Positions 20,901 to 31,425 of a DNA stretch of 64,000 nt are shown here, one piece after another. The DNA is taken from assembly GCA_018136815.1 (NCBI GenBank), contig CM030931.1, positions 10,365,072 through 10,429,071 of the forward strand. The letters are read 5' to 3'. Numbering within the stretch: the first letter of the stretch is position 1; each line of letters opens with the position of its first letter. A model generated the notes under the pieces. The model had not been told where the DNA came from. It searched no databases and was given only the letters and a program-made list of their open reading frames with translations. Both the position numbers and the translations under genes were made by a program. The stretch is from Isochrysis galbana. Taxonomy: Eukaryota; Haptophyta; Isochrysidales; Isochrysidaceae.

Positions 20901-21240
20901 GCGCAAGGATGCATGCTGTGGGCAGAGCGACCGCCACTATCCACACACAGAGCAGCCCGACGGCGGCGAGTCCGCCAGCAAGCATGGCGAGAAGGACTGC
21001 CGAGGCGAAGACGGTGGCGGCGAGCCGCGGCGCCTTGACGGTGAGGGGTTCAGGAGGCCAAGAGGGCGGCGGCACGAAGAGGCCAAGCAGCCAGGGCGCC
21101 TTGACGAGGAAATTGAGCTCAGTGTTCTGCAGCGCGACGAGCGTTTGCGACTTTGAGGCGGGCATTGAGGCGATGGGCGTCGCGGCTCCCTGCAGCTCGT
21201 GCGTGGGATGCGGCTCCGTCAGCGCGGCAGCGGACTCCAT
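17917..21240 (-). CDS. Patatin-like phospholipase/lipase with N-terminal membrane anchor (multi-exon)
   Basis: Patatin-fold enzymes hydrolyse acyl-lipids with a Ser-Asp dyad. Exons read by eye: 21240-20655, 20486-20365, 20249-20127, about 19877-19692, 19556-19402, 19219-19042, 18946 to about 18800, one near 18465-18367, and a last one ending 17917. Exon 1 encodes two or three hydrophobic helices (about residues 73-127), then a charged helix and SLAIYGCG. Exon 2 completes the glycine-rich loop and carries the nucleophile elbow GVSAGA (S226). Exon 5 has VKAEFGKRLVILVTEL; exon 6 has YCDGGMCNDFPM, the dyad Asp (about D399). Exon 4 carries a SEC-C-like zinc motif CICGSGKKHRECC between nucleophile and Asp; its donor appears to be GC (CAG^GCAAGC). 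Phases match for exons 1-7; the last three joins and the exon 4 start are tentative. The tail is Ala/Glu-rich. Likely acts at a membrane or lipid droplet. Confidence 0.82.
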
Positions 21241-21403
21241 CGTGAGCGTGGGGTCCGAGGGGGTGAGGAGAAAGAGAGCGCCGGGAGGTGGGATGGAGGG
21301 GGGAGACGGCCGGGTCCAGCTCTCCTCGCTCGCTCGCCGCGATCGCTCTCTCTACTAGTCGTATCCTCCTCCCTTCCCTCTCGTCGTTTTGTGGAGGGAA
21401 GGG

Positions 21404-21436
<33 letters not shown>

Positions 21437-21463
21437 AGAGAGAGAGAGAGAGAGGGAGGGAGG

Positions 21464-21541
<78 letters not shown>

Positions 21542-21560
21542 GAGAGAGAGGGAGGGAGGG

Positions 21561-21591
<31 letters not shown>

Positions 21592-21760
21592 GAGAGAGAG
21601 GGAGAGGGAGAGAGAGAGAGAGAGAGGGAGAGGGAGAGAGAGGGAGAGAGAGAGAGAGGGAGAGAGAGAGAGAGAGAGGGAGGAGATGCTGATGATGCTT
21701 TCTTCTTCTCATAGAGCTCTATTCTCTCATTTTCTCTTCCAGTAGTAGTACTATAAAAAA
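21241..21760 (-). promoter_or_regulatory. Promoter/leader of the patatin-like gene with (GA)n tract
   Basis: A (GA)n/(GGGA) tract runs from 21,402 to about 21,682 on +, so CT-rich on the sense strand, beginning 160 bp upstream of the start codon. Frames through it (poly Glu-Arg or Leu-Ser) are not proteins. Confidence 0.6.
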
Positions 21761-22088
21761 TAGACTGCGAGGCAATTGAGAGTACTTAGTACTTATACTT
21801 GAGAGACAGAGTTGACTCTACTATTCACTGTGAAAAAAAAATTGAGGATTGCCTGTGCTCATGGTGGGCCTGGCCGAGTGTGGCGGGAAGGAGGAGGCGC
21901 GGGCCGCGGCTCTCGGGAACTTGGGTCGTCGCTGTGCTGTGGATGTGCTGGCTCATCGGCGGGTCGGTCGGCGTGGCAGGATGGGTGTACGTGGCGGGTG
22001 TGGCGATAGTGGATAGTGGATAGTGGAGAGAAGCGGGAGCGGCGCGCGCTCCATGATCCATCATGATCATGCTCCTATCTTTTTGAAG

Positions 22089-23958
22089 CCCGCTAGGTGC
22101 CCCGGAGGCCCTTAAACCATTTTGGAGGAAACTCGCAGACAAAGTAGACGCCAAGGCAGCGCGGTTGGCACCGATAGCGCGCCACATGACCATATTTGGT
22201 ATAGGACGAACATAGCGAACTTCATAATATATGGCACCCCACGATACTGGGTACAAACCTTGGCAGCCCCCAAATGGTTTCACGGAAGAATCCAGAGGGC
22301 AGCGGACAAAATCCTATGGGAAAGCCCTTACACCGGTAGAACCACAAGATGAAGCCGCGTTCCGTCAAAAGAGGGCCAGCACTTGCCAAGTGGCACGTCT
22401 TGGTCTTGTACGCTTTAACTGGGTCGAAATGCGGAATACGATGTAAGTGGCGATCTCCTTGAGTGAGGACCGGATTGCGCTAGATTTGCGCGGGGCTTGG
22501 TCGGCTAGCGTGCCATAGGTGACCGCCCGAATTCGTGCGGGATTCCTGATAGAACAGTTTGGAGTTTGTCGCCATAGGCGGCCTTGAATTGTTCGTGCGC
22601 ATCATCATCTACGTAGAATATCCAAGGGCCTTTACGGCCCTTGTCCATCCCGTCTGGTGTAGCGTCAAGGCCTTCCAGCCTGGAGAGAAGGAATTTCATG
22701 AAGGTGGCAACATCTTCGCTCTTAATGTCCTTTTTGTCTTCAGCTAGCTGAGCTAGCTGAATGAAAAAAGGTGTGTCTTCAGGTTCTTCCTCATCATCCA
22801 GAGGGGGGGGTGCGAGTTGGTTGGTGCTGTTGGCAATCGGTTTTGGCTCCGACTGCGGGTCCGCTCGCTTACGCGAGGGCGGCGGGGGTTGTTGAGTGGG
22901 TTGAGAAGGGGCCAACTGTGCTCCTGTTGGTTGCTTTCCCTTGGGGCCAGCCGCCTCGGCGTACGATTTCTGGGAGCTGTTCTTTGAAGGGTTGGAGGCC
23001 GTAAAGGCTCCCAGGATGGATTGTTGTGTGTAGTGCCCGCCCACGAGGGGTGCACAGTTGGTAGGAGTTGCCTCCATGGGGGTGGCAGCAGAGCTGCCAC
23101 ACCCCATCGGGAGTCCTTGAATGGGTGGCGTGGCGGCAGGTGGTGGCGGCTGAGCCTGTGTCTGGCTCTGTTGGTCTGGGGGGAACAGGGCTCTGCCTGT
23201 TCCCACCCTCTGTGAGGTCTGGCCGGCGGGAGAAGGTGGAAGCATGTCGACGTCTTCGTCGGCTGGGGCGGCGGCCTGCGCGCGCTTGGGCTCCGGTGGC
23301 TTCGGGCGGCCCCGTTGGGGCGTCGTGACTGCGGTGGGCTGGGAGGTGGGAGGCGGCGCGGCGCGCTCCATCGCTAAAACTATAACGATAGTTTTTCTCG
23401 AAAAGACTCTGAAGAGGTTCACGGTCCTCGTGAGGGGCTTTGAACCTCCGGACGGAATCTCGACCGCACGGACGAACAAGGCTTCCCAAGGCAGGAAACC
23501 GAAGATCAAGTCGCCACGTGAACTCAGCACCCCCATCTTTACGAATAACGACAAAGGAGCCCTAGTCATGAATACGAACCTATCCCTAATAGCTAATAGC
23601 TCAAGCGCTCAACATGGCGGAACGGCTAGCCTAAATTGTAAGAGGCTCGCCGCGACCCACCACGCCCTACCGGGCAGATGCCCATAGCCACGCTGAACTG
23701 CAAGCACCCGACACTCAATACCAAGAGAAAACATGCTACAACCGGTAGCCCGATGGCGCAAGAAGAAGTAGTGAGGAAAGCCATTAGGAATCGGTACACA
23801 CCGCCTGCCACCGGAAACCTACTGTACCCAGCCCCTAGGTAGAGCACGAGGGGACGAGCCGCAAGGCAGGTGGAAGGGGGGACAAGGGAAGCGGGCGTGG
23901 CTGCATAGATGCTGTGCAGGGTCGCGCGCGCGGCGGGAATATTAAGAAGTTTTTTTCT
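22089..23958 (+). mobile_element. LINE insertion with internal 5' inversion, 16-bp target duplication
   Basis: TCCTATCTTTTTGAAG occurs at both borders (22,073-22,088 and 23,959-23,974), marking a single insertion. Inside, left to right: a + strand fragment of the reverse transcriptase ORF (about 22,089-22,345; readable words include WVQTLAAPKWFH); an inverted 5' part with the element 5' hairpin at about 23,380-23,396 and ORF1 running 23,371 to 22,505 on the minus strand (starts MERAAPPPTSQP, Pro/Gln-rich then a compact acidic C-terminal domain); then + strand ORF2 tail (about 23,400-23,640) and the 3' UTR ending in GAATATTAAGAAG plus a T run. ORF1 is 288 residues from its first methionine at 23,371. 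This looks like twin priming with an extra template switch. Confidence 0.85.
22505..23371 (-). CDS. LINE ORF1-like protein inside the inverted segment
   Basis: Starts MERAAPPPTSQPTAVTT right after the conserved element 5' hairpin. The N-terminal 180 residues are Pro/Gln/Ala-rich with an RGRPKPPEPKRA basic patch. The last 90 residues (from DDEEEPEDTPFFIQLAQL) form an acidic, compact domain whose pattern, GPWIFYVDDDAHEQFKAAYG, parallels GPWEILVTADCANQFREEY in the copy at 36 kb, so this is a shared ORF1 domain, probably RNA-binding. It is intact in this copy but the element around it is rearranged. Confidence 0.6.
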   Translation of the reverse strand: MERAAPPPTSQPTAVTTPQRGRPKPPEPKRAQAAAPADEDVDMLPPSPAGQTSQRVGTGRALFPPDQQSQTQAQPPPPAATPPIQGLPMGCGSSAATPMEATPTNCAPLVGGHYTQQSILGAFTASNPSKNSSQKSYAEAAGPKGKQPTGAQLAPSQPTQQPPPPSRKRADPQSEPKPIANSTNQLAPPPLDDEEEPEDTPFFIQLAQLAEDKKDIKSEDVATFMKFLLSRLEGLDATPDGMDKGRKGPWIFYVDDDAHEQFKAAYGDKLQTVLSGIPHEFGRSPMAR

Positions 23959-23974
23959 TCCTATCTTTTTGAAG

Positions 23975-24709
23975 GTAGTGACAAGAAAAAGAAATTCAAC
24001 CATTTGCGCCCGCACGCTTTTGGGGGGGAGAACCATGAGTGCCTTGGAGTGCCAGGACCCATGCCCCATGTGCATGTCCAACCAAAAGTGCCCGGGCTCA
24101 TGCTCATGCCAAAACCTAGTACCACCCCTTGGCCCATGCTCATGTTCATGCCAAACCCCAGACCTCCACCTCTTTTTTGCGACGGATGGCTAGGCGCCTC
24201 ATCGGGCAATTGCGGTAGATGGATGTGGGGCGAGTTCGACTTGGCCCGGCCCAGGGGTTGCCGCGGCGTGCCGCGGCCACTCCGTTAAAGCGGGACCGGC
24301 ATGCTGTCCCATCAATTTGGTGCAGCATGTTGATGCTGCAGCATGCGGAAGCTCGGCTCGGCTCTGTACATGAGCACAGAGAGCGGCTGCTCGCTTGCCG
24401 AACGTGCACACATCCGCTGCCACCTACCCGCCCCCCCGCGGATTGCGTCTGGCCACCTAAATAGAATGGCTTGAATTGCGGCAGATAATGATGCACATAC
24501 GACACTCGACTTGATGTCGCTCACGTAGTTACATGGCTGACGGCAAGCCAGCGCTTATGCTCGGTCCGCTTTGCCCGAATTACGTTGATGGCAGCATAGG
24601 GTCCCTCACGCCCAGCTCCCCGAGGTCCTTCACATTCCTTCTTCCTCGGTCATCCTCCCGTTTCATCAGTCTTATCTCCTGAATGAAGGAACATCACATG
24701 GACGGGCCA
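23975..24709. other. Intergenic, no gene recognised
   Basis: Contains a short degenerate repeat rich in CCATG and CATGC words at about 24,030-24,150. No credible gene on either strand. Confidence 0.35.
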
Positions 24710-25291
24710 CTACGGCCGGTAGATCATGTTGGAGGTGAATCGTGTAGGGTCTGAGCCACACTTGTACACCTTCTTGTTGGCAAGTTTCTCTCGAGCAGCT
24801 TCCGCTGCTTTAACGGGATCGGTGCTCGCTGCAAGTGCTGCATAGTTTTTGTGAGTCTCCTCCAGTTTTCTCCGCGCAGCAGCTTCCTCCGCCTGCGCAA
24901 TCGAAACGCGCTCAGGATACATGATCCTCTGCCGGGCCATCTCTCGGAGGAAGAGTTGTGGCTCCGTCTTCTGCTGAATCCCAAACCGCCCCTTGGTCGC
25001 CGTCCTCTCACTGCGCGCAGCCTCATCATCGAAGACCGGCGGTCGGGGGGGTGGCGCCCGTGTGAACTGGTCTATGAACGAGTTCCATGACGCGTCCTTT
25101 GCCACCAGCCTCGCCCTCTCCTTGGCGGTCACCGCCCCTGAGATACCCGGAATGAATTTGCGCAGTGGCTCTCCGTCTGCAGTGCACTGGACCTTCTCGC
25201 CCGTCACGTTGTTTATCATGTGCGACTTTCCCGTGTTGAAGTCGGTCCACACATATGGCTTGTATTCCGTGGGAGCTCCTCTGGCCGGCAT
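24710..25291 (-). CDS. Hypothetical conserved-looking protein, 193 residues
   Basis: Not recognised. Starts MPARGAPTEYKPYVWTDFNT. The N-terminal half contains WTDFNTGKSHMINNVTGEKV and a basic/aromatic middle (NSFIDQFTRAPPPRPPVFDD), followed by a charged helix (IAQAEEAAARRKLEETHKNY) and a C-terminal FTSNMIYRP. No signal peptide or membrane helix is evident. Single exon with a short GCTGCT run upstream. The composition and codon use are those of a real protein. No functional guess is made. Confidence 0.7.
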   Translation of the reverse strand: MPARGAPTEYKPYVWTDFNTGKSHMINNVTGEKVQCTADGEPLRKFIPGISGAVTAKERARLVAKDASWNSFIDQFTRAPPPRPPVFDDEAARSERTATKGRFGIQQKTEPQLFLREMARQRIMYPERVSIAQAEEAAARRKLEETHKNYAALAASTDPVKAAEAAREKLANKKVYKCGSDPTRFTSNMIYRP

Positions 25292-25429
25292 GCCTGGGCA
25301 GGCGCGAGGGCTGCTGCTGCTGCTGCGGCGGCACGTCCGCGGCGAGCTGGAGATGAAACGTTCGTCGCTTTCGCGCCGGCAGTCGGTGTGAAGGAAGACG
25401 CGACGACGCGACGACGCGACGACGCGCCT

Positions 25430-26060
25430 CTAATTTACTACTTTAATGTTATGGTATTTATTCGAAATTTTGCCGGAGGACCCCTGGTTTTGTATGCTGA
25501 TTTTACATACCAGAACCCATACGGAGCTTTTTTAGGCCGCCATTCACCAGCTGCAGCCGATGCCTTTCGAAACCCCATAGTGATAGTGAGTGACCGGGCT
25601 CTAACACCTAACAGTTATACAGTTATGGTTATCTAAAATAAAAATAAAAAATATTATGTATGGTTTATGGTTTATGGTTATGGATAATTTAAATATATGG
25701 TTTATGGTTATGGTTATGGTGCGAAGGTCGCATTGTCGCATTCCGTCGAATATGGAATATGGGGCGGACTCAATGACTCGATATGAGCTCCAGAGAGCAT
25801 GAGAGCATACTCTCTGCGTGTCTGCGTGTGCGTGTGCGTGTGAGCGCCCTATGTCTTTGTCTTTGTCCTTGTCGCCTTGCGTGGCCACGACGAACATAGA
25901 AGACGGTATATATCGAAGAAGGCTCGTGCTCATGGCGAAATATTCGTGCCAAAAGCAAAAGGTCTGAATACGAATACAACACTTTTGTCTTTTGTCTTCT
26001 GATCAAAGTCAAAGAGCAAAGAGCATGGAAGTGGTAATGGAAATGCCCCTATCAGATATC
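25430..26060. repeat. AT-rich region with TATGGTTTATGG microsatellite
   Basis: AT-rich sequence with repeated TATGGTTTATGGTTATGG units at 25,650-25,720 and GTGTGCGTG/CTTTGTC short repeats at about 25,820-25,870. No gene recognised. Confidence 0.55.
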
Positions 26061-27000
26061 AGATGGAGATGGACCGAGAAACATGCAAGCCAGCAGAGAT
26101 ATCACCCGCTCGCACGAGGCTGCTGATGGCTGAATTGGAATCGGAATCGGGCGAAATGAAAGAGATATGGCATGGCGCCGATATGGCAATCCCTAGCCAT
26201 CCTTGCGACAAACCCCTAGCCCTAGGTGGCAGGTGCAGGTGGCAAGTGGGGGGGACTTTGAACTTTGTGTGATTTGATGCCCACCACATGAGAACGCTAG
26301 ACGCTAGACGTGAACTCCTTGTGCTCTTTGTCATCAACATGGTTCATGCTACATGCTACAACCGGTGCATGCTACAATAATATAGTCCGTAGTCCGGCAA
26401 CTCCCGTTTGAGTAGGCTACTGCTACTGCCCCCCCCCCCCCCCTTACTCCTCCCTCCCTCCTAGGCCGCCATGCTCGGCTTCGACGCGCGCGGGGGCGAC
26501 GACGGCTGCCCAAACTCCTCGCGCGCGCGTTGCGTCGTTGCGTCGCCGCGGAGGGCCCATGCAAGGACGGCGAGACGGCGGGCGCGGAGCCATGGCACGT
26601 ACATGGCACTGCTATGCCCTATGGAGGGGACAGGGGGCCCGAAGATCCCCCCCCCCCCCGCTGCGAGGCGTCAACGCTCGCCGTTGGGACTTGGGACGGG
26701 ATGCACACGAGATGCCCCCTCCCGATCTTCCCCTAGTTTTACTCAGTATCTTTCTATCTTTGCATCCCCCCCCCCCCCCCCGCCTTTCTGTCCGCCTCTC
26801 TCTCCCCCTCTCCGACTCTCTCGTCGCCCGTATTCTACTACTCAGCGGAGCACGCCGGAGAAGGAGAGAACAACAGAAAGATGATTAAAAAAGCATCGGC
26901 CGCGTCTTCTTGATCTGTGCGGAACTAGTTCTACTTAGATTAGAGTTGTTGTTGCCCCTCTCTCGTCGGTCGGGTCGCGAGAGCTTGGCGCACCCCACAC
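26061..27000. other. Intergenic, no gene recognised
   Basis: Several C-only runs (about 26,430-26,443, 26,648-26,660 and 26,766-26,780) and GC-rich low-complexity sequence. Frames are Arg/Pro-rich and not credible. Confidence 0.35.
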
Positions 27001-27004
27001 GCGG

Positions 27005-27590
27005 AGAGAGACGAGAGAAGACGTCTCTCTCTTCCCCCTCTCGCCCTCTCCTTCCCCCTCTCGCCCTCTCTCTCTCTCTCTCTCTCTCTCCCTCTGTCTC
27101 TTCTCTCCCTCTCCCCGCCCCTCTCTCCCTCTCTCTCCCTCTCTCTCTCTCCCCTCCCCCCCCCCCTTCTCTCTCTCTCCCCCCCCTCTCTCTCACTCGA
27201 TCGCTCTCTCGCTCTCTTCCCTCCAGATCTCTTCCCCTAGGTCTCTTTTCCCTCTCTCCCTCTTCTATCTATTTCTCACTCTCTCTCTTCCCTCTCTTTT
27301 CTCTCTTCTCCTCCCCTCCCCCTCCCCTCCCCACACCCTGGCGCCGCGCCTCCCGCGCGCCGCTCCCCTCTCCGCCCGCACACCGCCCAGTCCGGCCCGC
27401 AGCGGTCGCCGCTCACTGCCACTACTCGATTCGTCTCCCTGGGCCAGATCGCCCTCCCTTCCCTCCCCGCCTCCCTCAGCCCCCACCCCCCTCTCCTTCT
27501 CTCTCTCCCTCTCTCTCCCTCTCCTCCCATCTCTCTCTCTCTCTCCCTCTCTCCCTCCCTCCCCCCCCCTCTCTACACAGCGCTGTGAGT
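27005..27590 (+). promoter_or_regulatory. Long pyrimidine-rich leader of the NEK kinase
   Basis: About 570 bp dominated by CTCTCT, CCCTCT and CTTCC on the sense strand, ending about 115 bp before the kinase start codon, with a GAGAGAGAG stretch at 27,662-27,675. Likely promoter/5' UTR; no TATA box seen. Confidence 0.5.
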
Positions 27591-27705
27591 GCCAGCCGTT
27601 ACAATACGGGGTAGGGGAGGGCCAGCGCACACGATCCGGGGGTGGGTGGGGGAAGGGGAGTGAGAGAGAGAGAGAGGTAGCTCGCTGCGCCACCCTCTGA
27701 TTGCG

Positions 27706-30393
27706 ATGGACAAGTACAATATCCTGCGCAAGCTCGGGCAGGGCACGTACGGCTCGGTCTACCTGTGTGAGCAGAAGGACAGCGGCCGCCAGTGTGTCAT
27801 GAAGCGGATGGTGCTGCGCAACCTCTCGGAGAAGGAGCGCAGCTCGGCGCTCCAAGAGGCGCAGCTGCTCGAATCGCTCAACCACCCCAACATCGTCGCG
27901 TACGTTGACACTGTCTGCACAAGGTCGAAACTCTACCTCCTCATGCAGTTCTGCGACGGAGGCGACCTCGAGCACAAGCTCAACGATGTGCGTAAAGAGA
28001 AGGGCATGGTGCCTGACACGCAGGTCCTCGACTGGTTCGTTCAGATGGCGCTTGCGCTCCAGTACCTCCATTCCAAGCGTATACTGCACCGAGATCTCAA
28101 GACAGCCAACGTGTTCTTGACCGCCATCGGCATCGTCAAGCTGGGCGACTTCGGTGTGTCACGTGTCCTCTCAGCTACAACAGAGCTCGCGAAGACCTTC
28201 GTCGGCACGCCGTACTATCTTTCGCCGGAGCTGCTGAACAATTCGCCCTATGGTCAAGCGTCGGACGTGTGGGCGCTCGGCGTCATCTTCTACGAGATGT
28301 GCACACTGGCCCACCCATATGAGGCCAAGACCTTTCCTGCGCTTGCCCAGAAGATCCTGCATGACCCTCCGCCACTTATTCAGCCGTTGCGCACCTCGGC
28401 CCAAGTCGAGGAGCTCGAGAAGCTGAGCGCGGCAATGCTGTGCAAGGACTCCGAGGTGCGCCCCTCACTCCCCGAACTCCTCGAGTTTGACGTCGTGCAG
28501 GCTCGGATGCAAGCCTTCGTCGAGGAGGCGCAGCTCTCCGTTGAAAATCCTCCGCTGGTGTCAAGCGTACAACCAGTGTGTAGCCCTTCCAACCTGCCCA
28601 GCCAGTCCACGCTGCAGTCGTCGGAGTCGGAACACGCCCATAGCAGGCGCAACACGTCGCATAGTATTGAAGCGCACCGGGTCGAGACGTACCGCGAGCA
28701 AGACGACGACGGCGCGTTGCAGCGACCAACGAGTGACCAACGGCCGATTGCCATTCGTGGTCATACAAAGCATGACATCGGGGCAGAAGGAGGGCGCACT
28801 GAGCCGGCGGCCATCGCTCCGGCCAGATCATGGAGAGACGACTCCGCGGAGCTGCCCGGCCCACGCTACAAGGCACAGGGGACTCCCCAGCCCCGCTCGA
28901 GAGGGCCTTTGGACGGGGAGGCGGGTGTGGTGCCCTCGCAGGGCCAAGGTATGGAGGCAGGCTCGTTGATAGGCGACGTGAATCTGCCTTGCTTTGCACG
29001 TCGCGCCCAGGAATCTGTGTCCAACGCTGAGGCGGGGTCGCCGCGCTTGTCTACGCTTGGGAGCGCTGCCACGACTCCTTTTAAGCGTGGATCACGGCGC
29101 CAAGGATCGTTCAGCAAGGCATCAGGAATCGCGGGCGCGAGCACGCACTCGTTAGCAACCGGCGCTCGTGGTGGCACAGATCAATCAGTCTCACAGAGCG
29201 GCCACGGACTGACCCGTTTGCTCACGCCCGATGAACGGCTCGCCGAGATCGATCGGAAGCAGCGAGAGTTGCAGGCCCAAATGTCTCAGCTGCAGGTAGC
29301 CAAACAAAGGATGGAGCTGGAGGCCTCAATGCGGGCTTCGCTGCGCAGCGCGCCCAATGATGGGAGCTTATCTGCGTCCTACGCCGGAGACAGCACAGCA
29401 TATGCCGCGCCACAGGCGGGAGCTAGCGCTGGGAGAGTTGCGCCCAGCCCCGGAGACACCCGTGCGATCGACACCGGGCTCTCAAATCCTCACTTCAGCG
29501 AGCCCAAGGACGATTTGCGGCCAACTTTGGTACCTGCACACACACCACCAGCCACAGAGTGTCAAACACTGTCTTGGCCATCGGCGAGCATGGAGTCTAG
29601 CCATTTGTTACCGCACGCAACCTCAATGGATGAGTTCATTGAGCCGAGAGTAGAATCGGTCCAACGCTCCCTCGAGGAATGGAACGAGTGCTTTGCCGGA
29701 CGAGTACAGGCGCCGAAGGTGCTGCGCGACATGTCAGATTCGCCCTCCGCGGAGCGCGAGGGATCTGAGGTGGGTATACAGCTAACCCCATCGACTCAGC
29801 GAGAGGCATGGCGCAATGTACCTGAGCCTTTCGCGTCACCGTCTGCGATGATGGAGACATTGCGCGAATCAAGCGCCGCGAGCGGCGTGTCTCAGACGAG
29901 CATGCCGGAGGAGTACGAGGATGACTTCGAGTCGGACGATGAGGTACGCACCCAATACCACTCACTGCATCACGATCTCCTGCCCGTAAGCCCTTGCTTG
30001 TTGCCATTCCTTGATCAATACGTTCCCGTTCACCAAAATATCTTTGCGATGGCGTTGCAGGATGAAGATTCGGCTCGCATGCTTGGGTCAGCAATTGAAG
30101 AGGATGTGGCATCTGTGCTCCGTCGCATTTCGCTTGGGGACGAGAGCAATCCCTCTCCTCTAGGTGGGCTAGACGCCTCGAGTTCCGGGTACTTTGGGTC
30201 ATTCGCAGCAGGCCAGTCGCTACTGGAACTTGAGGCCACCGTCCGTCAGCTGCGGCAAGAGGTCGCGGAGAAGGCCATAGAACAAGAGCGCATGGACATG
30301 TTTTCAGCCACGTTGCACGAAGTCGCATCGCGCCTTACGCCGACACAGCCAGCAACGCGCAATGGCCCGCCCGCTTGTAGCTCGTACAGATGA
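27706..30393 (+). CDS. NEK-family serine/threonine protein kinase
   Basis: Never-in-mitosis-A-related kinases act in cilia, centrosome and mitotic control. The start MDKYNILRKLGQGTYGSVYL is the canonical NEK N-terminus. The catalytic domain spans about residues 4-262: glycine loop LGQGTYGSVY, VAIK-type lysine in CVMKRM, HRDLKTANVF, DFGVSR, and SPELLN in place of APE. NEK-typical features are the ELL-NN-PYGQASDVWALGVI stretch. The long tail is Ser/Pro-rich, with a coiled coil at about 505-545 (IDRKQRELQAQMSQLQVAKQ) and another near the C-terminus. The frame includes a likely 117-bp intron at 29,944-30,060 (GAG^GTACGC to TTGCAG^GAT), which is in frame and stop-free; removing it joins EEYEDDFESDDE to DEDSARM and gives 856 residues. 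EEYEDDFE resembles tail motifs of NEK1-like kinases. Confidence 0.92.
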   Translation: MDKYNILRKLGQGTYGSVYLCEQKDSGRQCVMKRMVLRNLSEKERSSALQEAQLLESLNHPNIVAYVDTVCTRSKLYLLMQFCDGGDLEHKLNDVRKEKGMVPDTQVLDWFVQMALALQYLHSKRILHRDLKTANVFLTAIGIVKLGDFGVSRVLSATTELAKTFVGTPYYLSPELLNNSPYGQASDVWALGVIFYEMCTLAHPYEAKTFPALAQKILHDPPPLIQPLRTSAQVEELEKLSAAMLCKDSEVRPSLPELLEFDVVQARMQAFVEEAQLSVENPPLVSSVQPVCSPSNLPSQSTLQSSESEHAHSRRNTSHSIEAHRVETYREQDDDGALQRPTSDQRPIAIRGHTKHDIGAEGGRTEPAAIAPARSWRDDSAELPGPRYKAQGTPQPRSRGPLDGEAGVVPSQGQGMEAGSLIGDVNLPCFARRAQESVSNAEAGSPRLSTLGSAATTPFKRGSRRQGSFSKASGIAGASTHSLATGARGGTDQSVSQSGHGLTRLLTPDERLAEIDRKQRELQAQMSQLQVAKQRMELEASMRASLRSAPNDGSLSASYAGDSTAYAAPQAGASAGRVAPSPGDTRAIDTGLSNPHFSEPKDDLRPTLVPAHTPPATECQTLSWPSASMESSHLLPHATSMDEFIEPRVESVQRSLEEWNECFAGRVQAPKVLRDMSDSPSAEREGSEVGIQLTPSTQREAWRNVPEPFASPSAMMETLRESSAASGVSQTSMPEEYEDDFESDDEVRTQYHSLHHDLLPVSPCLLPFLDQYVPVHQNIFAMALQDEDSARMLGSAIEEDVASVLRRISLGDESNPSPLGGLDASSSGYFGSFAAGQSLLELEATVRQLRQEVAEKAIEQERMDMFSATLHEVASRLTPTQPATRNGPPACSSYR

Positions 30394-30904
30394 TTCGGAG
30401 AACATCATGTGAAGCGGATGGTGAGGGAGCACGCTTTGCAAGCGGCCCGTGTGAATCTGTGCGTCAAGACGCGATTCGGTGGAGTGTCTTCTATTGAGCC
30501 CGCGGGCGCACCAAATCACTTAAGATCACCATGCTGGCAGCACGGTGACTACTTCAACGGTTGATTAACTCACAGTATCACGATCGACTACAAGGTGTTG
30601 TTACTTTGTGCTGTGGGAGGCGTAATCCTTGCCCTTCATTTTACGACGCTTGCGTTGGGATGTGGTATGCGGTATCGTACATCGTGATCTCGTCCCCATT
30701 GTTGGGGAGGATCGCGCCCCTCAAAGTATTGTCCCTCCAACACTTCCCTATATTGCTTATGGTTTTTGCGTTCTACTACACTACACTACCCACTACTACT
30801 GCACTAGCGTCGAGCAACAGCAGGCTCTCACTCGCGCTCGCGCTTGCTACTTGACGAAGGGGAGTTTCCGCTTTCACGCTCACGCTTGCTACTGAATGAA
30901 GGGG
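30394..30904. other. Intergenic
   Basis: 3' flank of the kinase. Two imperfect direct copies of CGCTTGCTACT(T/G)-A-GAAGGGG occur at about 30,838-30,910. No gene. Confidence 0.35.
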
Positions 30905-31425
30905 CGCTTCCCCACACGAGACCCGAGAAACTATAGGCCGATAACCTTATTGCAAAGCGACGATAAATACTAGCGAAAATACTTACCAACAAGAGCTGAA
31001 AGTAGTTATAAGGTATCATGAGGCACACATTCCCCAAAAGACAAAAGGCGTGCATAGGCGAAGCCATTCACTTGCTTCAACTCACCCCGGCCTAGCTAGA
31101 TGAAACCGGGGAGTCAGGACTCGTGCTGGCCCTAGATTGGGAAAAGGCTTTCGACAAAGTTAACGGGGGCTTCTACCACCTACCACCTCGCTCTCAGCCG
31201 ACTGCGATTCGCTCGGAGAAGACTTCCAAAGATACGCCAAGACTCTCACGAATACAGACGCCAAACCAATCAGATATATAAAGTCCAATGGCCAATGGCG
31301 GCCGGAGCTTCCCCTTCACATTCACAGGCGGAGTGCGCCAGGGGTGCCCGATATCGCCGCTAGCTTTCCTGTTGACCGCGGAAGCCCTGAAGCCCCTTAC
31401 TTACCAGAGTGATCAACGAGGAAGG
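30905..31425 (+). pseudogene. Decayed LINE reverse transcriptase fragment
   Basis: Translations in shifting + frames match the RT of the 56-58.6 kb LINE in order: NYRPITLLQSD near 30,925; LALDWEKAFDKV near 31,125; then SNGQWRPELPLH-like and RQGCPISPLAFLLTAEAL near 31,330-31,395. Several stops and frameshifts make it non-functional. Neither the element 5' hairpin nor a 3' tail is present. Confidence 0.8.

Noticed and set aside
21119-21714. Long open frames of Leu/Ser or Glu/Arg repeats on both strands
   Set aside because: They are translations of the (GA)n/(CT)n tract and contain no domain; the tract is the leader of the patatin-like gene.
27265-28089. 274-residue minus-strand frame overlapping the NEK kinase start
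   Set aside because: It is antisense to conserved kinase motifs and to a CT tract; the + strand NEK reading is decisive.
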